From assembly GCA_964346495.1 (NCBI GenBank), contig CAYFUW010000017.1, positions 1-29,124 on the forward strand: a stretch of DNA of 29,124 nt, written 5' to 3'. The position numbers were made by a program, and so were the translations under genes. Each line of letters opens with the position of its first letter. Within the stretch, counting starts at the first letter, position 1. This DNA is from JBGZFC01 sp964346495. Lineage in GTDB: Bacteria > Bacteroidota > Bacteroidia > Bacteroidales > Dysgonomonadaceae. The notes beneath the pieces were generated by a model. It ran no database searches and was not told the origin of the DNA. It worked only from the letters and a program-made list of their open reading frames with translations. This document shows positions 23,257-29,124 of the stretch, piece by piece.

Positions 23257-24078
23257 ATGTCAGCAGTAACAGAAGTAGATAAAAGAAAAGTAACTACACA
23301 GCGTTTGTTGGAGATGAAAGGTAGAGGTGAGAAAATATCAATGCTAACAGCATATGACTATTCTATGGCTTCTATTATTGATGAAGCAGGTATGGATGTA
23401 ATTTTGGTGGGCGATTCGGCTTCGAATGTAATGGTTGGAAACACTACCACGCTTCCTGTGACTGTTGATCAGATGATATACCATGGTAAATCTGTTATGA
23501 ATGCCGTAAAAAGAGCAATGGTCGTTATTGACATGCCATTTGGCAGCTACCAAGGCAACTCTCTGGAGGCAGTTTCATCGGCAGTTAAAATGATGAAGGA
23601 GACACAGGCAGATGCTTTAAAACTGGAAGGAGGTATCGAGATAAAAGAGTCTGTCGAAAGGATATTAAGTGCCGGAATTCCTATTATGGGACACTTAGGA
23701 CTGATGCCACAGTCAATCAATAAATATGGTACTTATACGGTTCGTGCTAAAGAAGAAGAAGAGGCAAATCGTCTGATTGAAGATGCTCTTCTGTTGCAAG
23801 AATTAGGTTGCTTTTCGGTTGTGCTAGAAAAAATTCCTGCTGAATTGGCAAAACGTGTCACTGCTGAATTAAAAATTCCTGTAATAGGGATTGGTGCCGG
23901 ACCACATGTTGACGGTCAGGTTTTGGTTATGCACGACATGTTGGGATTGAATAAGAACTTCTCTCCTCGCTTTCTAAGACGTTATGCTAATTTGCATGAT
24001 GAAATTGAGTCAGCAGTCAGAAACTATATTAATGATGTGAAATCATCTGATTTTCCTTCTGAAAAAGAGAGTTATTGA
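23257..24078 (+). CDS. panB: 3-methyl-2-oxobutanoate hydroxymethyltransferase
   Basis: First committed step of pantothenate (coenzyme A) synthesis: transfers a hydroxymethyl group from methylenetetrahydrofolate to alpha-ketoisovalerate, giving ketopantoate. The 273-aa length is normal. Motifs: TAYDYSMA near 31, metal ligands D53 (VGDS), D92 (DMPFGSYQ) and E124 (KLEGG), H146 in MGHLGLMPQS, catalytic E191 in VVLEKIP, and GIGAGPHVDGQVLVMHDMLG near 211-230. Cytoplasmic decameric enzyme in the TIM-barrel family. No panC or panD is in the window. The gene runs into the convergent HSDR_N-type gene, and the two coding ends overlap by 7 bases. Confidence 0.97.
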   Translation: MSAVTEVDKRKVTTQRLLEMKGRGEKISMLTAYDYSMASIIDEAGMDVILVGDSASNVMVGNTTTLPVTVDQMIYHGKSVMNAVKRAMVVIDMPFGSYQGNSLEAVSSAVKMMKETQADALKLEGGIEIKESVERILSAGIPIMGHLGLMPQSINKYGTYTVRAKEEEEANRLIEDALLLQELGCFSVVLEKIPAELAKRVTAELKIPVIGIGAGPHVDGQVLVMHDMLGLNKNFSPRFLRRYANLHDEIESAVRNYINDVKSSDFPSEKESY

Positions 24079-24548
24079 TTTATAATATCCGGATAGGAGG
24101 GAATATCATTCATATATTCATAAGACTGACGGTCGTAGTCCATTTTGCAACAATAATGCGTTATACCATTTGATACAATTAAGTATTTAACTTTCAGTGC
24201 TATATTGTATCTTGCAATTTGGTCGAACACCTCTTGAGATATCTCTATATTGGGGTTTTTATATTCACATATTACAACCGGATTGAGTTCTCTGTCATAA
24301 ACAACAGTATCGCATCTTTTATTTAGAGAATTCAACTTAATAGCAATTTCATTAGCCATTAATGATGTCGGATATTTTTTTTCGTTTATAAGGTAATGTA
24401 CAAAATGTTGTCGTACCCACTCTTCGGGAGTGAGTATAATATATTTTTTTCTTAACAGATCAAAAATCTCCAACCCGTTAGAAGTTTCTCTTAATTTTAC
24501 ATCAAAAATGGGCAAATTTAATGCATAAGATGTGTTATCTTTGTTCAT
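24072..24548 (-). CDS. HSDR_N_2-like PD-(D/E)xK nuclease-fold protein
   Basis: A stand-alone 158-aa protein resembling the N-terminal nuclease domain of type I restriction HsdR subunits (HSDR_N_2). Visible nuclease residues: E43 in TPEEWVRQ, D80 in NKRCDTVVYD, E95 and K97 in VICEYK, and Q110-x3-Y114 in DQIARYN. These together match the PD-(D/E)xK core plus the QxxxY motif of RecB-like nucleases, so it may be catalytically active. There is no helicase, methylase or specificity gene nearby, so it is not part of a restriction system here. It is divergent from the AMP nucleosidase gene (20 bases between start codons) and tail-to-tail with panB. A role in DNA repair or replication is speculative. 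Confidence 0.82.
   Translation of the reverse strand: MNKDNTSYALNLPIFDVKLRETSNGLEIFDLLRKKYIILTPEEWVRQHFVHYLINEKKYPTSLMANEIAIKLNSLNKRCDTVVYDRELNPVVICEYKNPNIEISQEVFDQIARYNIALKVKYLIVSNGITHYCCKMDYDRQSYEYMNDIPSYPDIINQ
24536..24543 (+). promoter_or_regulatory. Putative -7 element (TATCTTTG) for AMP nucleosidase
   Basis: TATCTTTG on the plus strand, 25 bases before the AMP nucleosidase start. It overlaps codons 2-5 of the divergent HSDR_N-type gene. On the minus strand TATTTTTG (24553-24560) could serve the divergent gene but would leave almost no leader. Confidence 0.5.
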
Positions 24549-24568
24549 AAAACAAAAATAATATTTTT

Positions 24569-25345
24569 ATGAAAACCAAACAAGACATTGTAGAAAATTG
24601 GCTTCCACGTTATACAAAAAGAAATTTGGAAGATTTTACACAACATATTTTGCTCACAAACTTTCAAAAATATGTTGAGATATTCGCTGAGCATTTTAAT
24701 CAACCTATTGTAGGCTTAGATGCAAATATGCCCAGTGTGTCTGCCAATGGAATTACAATGATAAACTTTGGTATGGGTAGTGCCAATGCGGCTACAATAA
24801 TGGATTTGTTAAGTGCTGTAAAACCTAAAGCTGTACTTTTTCTTGGTAAATGTGGAGGGCTTAAAAATCAAAACCATTTGGGTGATTATATATTGCCTAT
24901 AGCTGCAATACGAGGAGAAGGTACTTCTGATGACTACTTCCCTCCTGAAGTACCATCTTTGCCTGCTTTTAGCTTATTGAGGGCTGTTTCGTCGAATATT
25001 AGAGATTTTGGTAGAGATTATTGGACGGGAACTGTTTATACAACTAACAGAAGAGTGTGGGAGTATGATGAAGAGTTTAAAGACTATTTGCGTAAAATTA
25101 GGGTAATGGCGGTAGATATGGAAACTGCTACACTTTTTACATGTGGATTTGCAAATCATATTCCAACCGGAGCTTTATTATTAGTTTCTGACCAACCAAT
25201 GATTTCAGATGGAGTTAAAACAGATAAAAGTGATGAAATAGTTACTGCAAATTTTGTGGAAGAGCATGTGAAAATTGGAATAAAATCACTTTCAACATTA
25301 ATCAATAATGGTTCAACAGTGAAACACTTACGTTTCGATTGGTAG
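24569..25345 (+). CDS. amn: AMP nucleosidase (short Bacteroidetes form)
   Basis: Hydrolyses AMP to adenine and ribose 5-phosphate, or acts on a related purine nucleotide; phosphorylase (PNP/UDP) fold, cytoplasmic. Visible features: glycine-rich GMGSANAATIMDLL at ~68, FLGKCGG at 91-97, RGEGTSDDYFP at ~115, VDMETATLF at 182-190 (ribose-binding Glu) and LLVSDQPM with the catalytic-type Asp at 208. The protein is 258 aa, much shorter than the ~480-aa E. coli Amn, lacking its N-terminal regulatory domain, as in other Bacteroidetes annotated AMP nucleosidases. holA follows after 26 bases and is probably cotranscribed. Confidence 0.88.
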   Translation: MKTKQDIVENWLPRYTKRNLEDFTQHILLTNFQKYVEIFAEHFNQPIVGLDANMPSVSANGITMINFGMGSANAATIMDLLSAVKPKAVLFLGKCGGLKNQNHLGDYILPIAAIRGEGTSDDYFPPEVPSLPAFSLLRAVSSNIRDFGRDYWTGTVYTTNRRVWEYDEEFKDYLRKIRVMAVDMETATLFTCGFANHIPTGALLLVSDQPMISDGVKTDKSDEIVTANFVEEHVKIGIKSLSTLINNGSTVKHLRFDW

Positions 25346-25371
25346 ATTACTAAACGGTAAATTTATATAAA

Positions 25372-26385
25372 ATGGCTGTTCGTAAACATACTTTTGATTC
25401 AATAAAAAGCGATATAGAAAGCAGAGCATTTTCACCCATATATTTATTTATGGGTGAAGAAGCATATTTTATTGACCAATTGACAGATTTGCTTTCTAGT
25501 TCGGTATTAACTGAAGACGAAAAAGACTTCAATTATCTCGTTTTTTATGGTGTTGATGCAAATGTAGAGAATATAATCTCTTCAGCTCGACGTTTTCCGA
25601 TGATGTCTGAATATCAGCTGATTATTATTAAAGAAGCTCAGGAGTTAAATAATTTCGAATTGCTTGAAGTATATGCCAAAAATCCAATTAAATCTACAAT
25701 TTTAGTGATAAATTATAAACACAAAAATGTAGATGGACGCAAATCGGTTTATAAAGCAATTCAGAAAAATGGTGTAATATTTGAATCGAAAAAAATATAT
25801 GATTATCAAGTGCCTGCATTTATAAAAAATCATTTTAGAAGCAGAAAAATCAATATCGATGAGAAGTCGGCACAGATATTATCGGATTTTGTTGGTAATG
25901 ACTTGAACAAGTTGATGCAAGAGTTGCAAAAGTTGGAAATTTCACTTCCTGCCAACTCTCGTAGCATAACCGCTGATTTGATAGAAAGAAATGTGGGTAT
26001 TAGCAAGGATTACAACAACTTTGAGTTGCAGAGAGCTATTATAAACAAGAATGTGTTGGCTGCTAACAGAATTGTAGATTACTTTGGAAAGAATCCCAAA
26101 GAAAATCCGATTATGGTTACAGTTTCAGTATTATTCAACTATTTTAGTAACTTACTAGAGTGTTTTTGGTTGCGAAATCAAGACGAAAAAAGTATTGAAA
26201 ATGCACTTGGGTTAAGATTTGGAGGAAGAGATTATGTTGCGGGATTGAGAAATTATAGTGCAAAGAAGGTAATGGAAATCATATCTATTTTAAGAACATA
26301 TGATGCTAAATCGAAAGGAATTGACAATGTTTCTGCTTCACAACATGACCTTATGAAAGAAATGGTATATAAAATTATGCATTAG
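25372..26385 (+). CDS. holA: DNA polymerase III subunit delta
   Basis: Clamp-loader subunit that opens the beta sliding clamp. The 337-aa length is normal. The N-terminal part has SPIYLFMGEEAYFIDQ (~21-36), the degenerate P-loop-like start typical of HolA; then YGVDANVENIISSARRFPMMSEYQLIIIKEAQ (in segments, ~58-90), the AAA+-like domain. The middle and C-terminal regions show LSDFVGNDLNKLMQELQKLE and the helical collar domain, ending with HDLMKEMVYKIMH. It lies 26 bases after the AMP nucleosidase gene and ends at a strong bidirectional terminator. Confidence 0.93.
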   Translation: MAVRKHTFDSIKSDIESRAFSPIYLFMGEEAYFIDQLTDLLSSSVLTEDEKDFNYLVFYGVDANVENIISSARRFPMMSEYQLIIIKEAQELNNFELLEVYAKNPIKSTILVINYKHKNVDGRKSVYKAIQKNGVIFESKKIYDYQVPAFIKNHFRSRKINIDEKSAQILSDFVGNDLNKLMQELQKLEISLPANSRSITADLIERNVGISKDYNNFELQRAIINKNVLAANRIVDYFGKNPKENPIMVTVSVLFNYFSNLLECFWLRNQDEKSIENALGLRFGGRDYVAGLRNYSAKKVMEIISILRTYDAKSKGIDNVSASQHDLMKEMVYKIMH

Positions 26386-26414
26386 TCAATATTTTTAAAA
26401 TGACGAAATAATTA

Positions 26415-26457
26415 AAAAAGAACGTGGATATTAAGTATATCCACGTTCTTTTTTATA
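26415..26457. terminator. Bidirectional terminator between holA and M6 protease
   Basis: Perfect 17-bp arms AAAAAGAACGTGGATAT and its reverse complement around a TAAGT loop (26415-26453), with flanking A-run and T-run. It serves both convergent genes: 29 bases after holA and 34 bases after the protease stop. Confidence 0.93.
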
Positions 26458-26491
26458 ATCTTTATCCTCCTAAACAGAAGAATAAGTCTAA

Positions 26492-28885
26492 TTATTTCAT
26501 TATCACTTTAGCAACTCTATCATTAACTTTTACAATAAGAACTCCCTTTTCTGATAAAGCTACCTCATTTATTCCTTCAATAGCAACAGATTTGTATAGT
26601 CTTTGTCCTACTGTATTATAAATTTCAACATTCTCACCTGCAGCTGCAGAAAAATATATTATACCATTTGCTGCTGTAGCAGAAAGATTTTCAAACTCTG
26701 TTGAGAATATGTCGGTAATTACATGTGAAGAGTTTGATGGATTCGGAGTAACTATTTCGAAATCAAACCCAATGTTATTGGTGTAGGAGTAATGCTTGCC
26801 ATTAAGTAAAATGCGAGATGCAGAAGTATTGTTTGTAATCTGGCCGGTTGGAGAGTTCCAAACAGGTGCAGCATTTGAGCCGTAAGGCACATAATCTTTG
26901 AAATAGTTATTATTAAGAATAGTTGCTATACTACTAATTGTTTGTGGAGCACTTGTTGTGTAAAGTATTACTTTACCGCTAGCTGTGCCTAATCCAATTG
27001 TTGATACTGCATCTGGTGTTGGAAGCGCTTCGCCTCCTCCTGAACCTGCTGCACACTGAATTAAGTAGTGAGATCTTGCCGGTATAATTGAGTTTTCCGG
27101 GAAAACAAATGTGTTGCTAGAAGTTGCTGTTCCCGTACCACTTGACGAGTAACACTGAATACTCCATCCGCTAATATTAACCGGCTCTTGTGAAGTGTTA
27201 AACAATTCTACGAAATCATTTTTCAGAGTTGCACCACTGCTTCCGCCAGCACCATATACTTCTGAAATGATTACATTTGGCGCATCGGTATATTGATTGA
27301 TATTTGACAGCGAAAAAGTAATTACGTTATTTGACTCTTTAACACTTTCTATCTTTTTATACATTCTTGTTCCATTGCGTAATATGAAATCGTAAATGTT
27401 AACATCCTTTGTTCCCGGGAATGGATCGCCGTGAAGAGTTGGTACACTTGCAATGCGGTCAGCTTCCATTATATCAAGTCCCATTTTGTCAGGGTCGTTG
27501 TTTGGAGAGTTGTACAACCAGTCCTGGTGATTGTAATTTACACGATAAATCAGCATGCCGTGTCCCGGTAAATATGCATCCCAACCTGTGTTCTGTCTGT
27601 TTTCCATCATAAAAAACTCTCTTGGAAATGGATTGCTTGGATTAAGATTGTGCGTTGAGGTTGAAGATAACAAATATGCTTCATTACTTGTTAGTAATGG
27701 ATTTAGAGACAAGTAAGGAGAAGTATTTACTAGTGTCGGCATCAAAAAGCCTAAGCTAAAACGCTCGAAAGAGTTATAGGTGGGTGGAGTTCTGCCTTGG
27801 TTAAGATAAGGACCTGCATCCATTACATCCCAAAAAGATAATGTATGATGTGTAGATCCGTTGGTTGCGTAAAAGTCGGGCAATCCAAGTACATGACCAA
27901 ATTCGTGAACAAAAGTTCCTATACCACACATACCTCCGCCATTTGTACTGTTTCCTCTTAGCTCAGATGTACAAGCATAATCATATAGTTTCTTTCCATC
28001 AAAAGTTATTGAAGCTTCAGTTCCATTGTAATTCGATCCCGGTACAATAACCCATCTGTGTGGCCAAATAGTATCGGCACCTCCTCCTTCAGCTTCGTTA
28101 TACCCTGCGTAATATATAAAAACATTATCTATATAGCCATCATTATCTGTGTCGTATATCGAAAAGTCAACACCGGCATAATCTGCTGCATTACAAGCAT
28201 CTACAACCATCTGGACAGCATTTTTGTCATTCCCATATATGTTATTACCTCCGTAATAAGATACTTTTTGTGGTAGCGTAAAAGGACCAACTACATCGAA
28301 TGAAGGAGTGAATTTTTCAAATGATGCATCACGAAAATAGTCAGCTGCAGAACCAGTTCCACCATTAGTACTGTAACCGTTTTCATTTAATAAATTAGTA
28401 AATGCCTGTTTTGTATTGGGAACAGTAAAACTAACATCGGAAAAAGCTGCTAATATTACCAATGAGCGCGGTGAACCTTCTAATGGAAATTTAGATGATT
28501 TACCAGAGTCTTTAATCTGTCTTTTTTCACGCATCAATTGATTTGTCTTGCTAAAATCGGGATGTTTTGTAAAATTAGCAATTTTAGAAATTTCTGATGC
28601 AGATCTTTTTGGAGCATCGTTTGCTTTTATTCCCGTATCAACAATTTCTCCTTTTTCACCTACTACAGCATAGTTGAATACGTTGTTTTCTCCTTTGGTT
28701 ATCAAATAACCATCTTCTGTTAAAAAGTAGTGGTGATACTCATCACCTTTCATCATTACTGTTAATGTTGTACCATCTGGTTGATTTACAACAAAAGGGA
28801 ATGGATAGGCAGGTACTGCTGCCATTCTAAATGTTATAGCACTAAATAGTGCAATTAATAAAATGGATAATTTGGTTTTTTTCAT
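26492..28885 (-). CDS. M6-family metalloprotease with lamin-tail and T9SS sorting domains
   Basis: Secreted zinc protease of 797 aa. Signal peptide (~1-22), propeptide-like region (~25-135) with DEYHHYFLTEDGYLI, a motif usual in bacterial M6 proteases, then the catalytic domain (~135-520): HEFGHVLGLPD at 327-337 supplies H327, E328 and H331, and the downstream VMD contains the Met-turn M355. A DTDNDGYID Ca2+-loop-like segment is at ~245-253. Residues ~536-720 form a lamin-tail domain (NVIISEVYGAGG...DFVELFNTS...NISGWSIQ), and ~733-797 a T9SS C-terminal sorting domain ending GVLIVKVNDRVAKVIMK. M6 proteases include InhA, which degrades host proteins. Monocistronic. A weak TATTTTTG element lies ~105 bases upstream. 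Confidence 0.92.
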   Translation of the reverse strand: MKKTKLSILLIALFSAITFRMAAVPAYPFPFVVNQPDGTTLTVMMKGDEYHHYFLTEDGYLITKGENNVFNYAVVGEKGEIVDTGIKANDAPKRSASEISKIANFTKHPDFSKTNQLMREKRQIKDSGKSSKFPLEGSPRSLVILAAFSDVSFTVPNTKQAFTNLLNENGYSTNGGTGSAADYFRDASFEKFTPSFDVVGPFTLPQKVSYYGGNNIYGNDKNAVQMVVDACNAADYAGVDFSIYDTDNDGYIDNVFIYYAGYNEAEGGGADTIWPHRWVIVPGSNYNGTEASITFDGKKLYDYACTSELRGNSTNGGGMCGIGTFVHEFGHVLGLPDFYATNGSTHHTLSFWDVMDAGPYLNQGRTPPTYNSFERFSLGFLMPTLVNTSPYLSLNPLLTSNEAYLLSSTSTHNLNPSNPFPREFFMMENRQNTGWDAYLPGHGMLIYRVNYNHQDWLYNSPNNDPDKMGLDIMEADRIASVPTLHGDPFPGTKDVNIYDFILRNGTRMYKKIESVKESNNVITFSLSNINQYTDAPNVIISEVYGAGGSSGATLKNDFVELFNTSQEPVNISGWSIQCYSSSGTGTATSSNTFVFPENSIIPARSHYLIQCAAGSGGGEALPTPDAVSTIGLGTASGKVILYTTSAPQTISSIATILNNNYFKDYVPYGSNAAPVWNSPTGQITNNTSASRILLNGKHYSYTNNIGFDFEIVTPNPSNSSHVITDIFSTEFENLSATAANGIIYFSAAAGENVEIYNTVGQRLYKSVAIEGINEVALSEKGVLIVKVNDRVAKVIMK

Positions 28886-29124
28886 CGATTTGAAAATTTC
28901 GTTAATACATGTAATGTTTTATATGTGATATGTGGAAAAAATTAGCGACTAATCAAAGAAACTTATTTCTTTTCTCTCTGTTTCAATTACAAAAATATAA
29001 AAATAATTTTATTTCCCTTTTTTTAGATAGCCTTTTAACAAAAAAACACTTCAATTTGTATATTATTATACATATTATATCAAAAATAGCGAAATTACTT
29101 TTATTATTTTTTTAAAAAACATTG

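Noticed and set aside
24072..24548. Part of a type I restriction-modification system
   Set aside because: Only an HsdR-N-like nuclease domain is present, with no helicase part, methylase or specificity subunit. The neighbours are panB, amn and holA.

Overview
The window is AT-rich and its genes look like a chromosome segment from a Bacteroidetes (probably Bacteroidales) bacterium. Evidence: two secreted proteins end in type IX secretion (T9SS) sorting domains, most leaders lack a Shine-Dalgarno site, many genes are preceded by the TAnnTTTG -7 element of Bacteroidetes promoters, and several families (DUF5686, Bacteroidetes-type OmpP1/FadL, short AMP nucleosidase) are typical of that phylum. 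I saw no rRNA, tRNA, CRISPR array, intact IS or phage gene.

Layout. (1) 15-4490, minus strand: probable operon of a TlpA-like thioredoxin lipoprotein, a SHOCT/DUF4870 membrane protein, an FtsE-type ATPase and a P-type Ca2+ ATPase. (2) 4821-7959, minus strand: a large DUF5686 outer-membrane protein and a small outer-membrane beta-barrel. (3) 8649-10211, plus strand: a T9SS-secreted Asp-box (BNR-like) propeller protein. (4) 10388-17175, minus strand: a seven-gene operon tetR - tolC - hlyD - ABC ATPase - ABC ATPase - ABC-2 permease - ABC-2 permease, a complete tripartite efflux system of YbhGFSR type. Its promoter is close to consensus and is overlapped by a 29-bp inverted repeat. (5) 17346-23100, plus strand: a DUF4382 lipoprotein, a SPOR lipoprotein, a PhnP-like metallohydrolase, a Tyr/Trp-rich then Ser/Arg-rich secreted protein and an OmpP1/FadL-type outer-membrane protein. 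(6) 23257-26385: panB, a convergent PD-(D/E)xK (HSDR_N_2-like) protein, then AMP nucleosidase and holA. (7) 26492-28885, minus strand: an M6 metalloprotease with a lamin-tail domain and a T9SS sorting domain. The last 239 bases (28886-29124) are AT-rich and I see no gene there.

The most unusual non-coding content is in four intergenic blocks (4491-4820, 7960-8648, 10212-10387, 18144-18567). They share a modular make-up: GC-rich word-like repeats built from CGGGTTACGTG-type strings, chains of short tight hairpins, palindromes with AGAGAC...GTCTCT arms, and (in two blocks) a roughly 51-bp T-rich repeat. No recognisable gene explains them. Other points worth a second look are the complementary degeneracy of the two ABC ATPases, the perfect 28-bp palindrome plus real Shine-Dalgarno before the Tyr-rich gene, and the G8/A8 tracts beside the promoter of the T9SS propeller gene.
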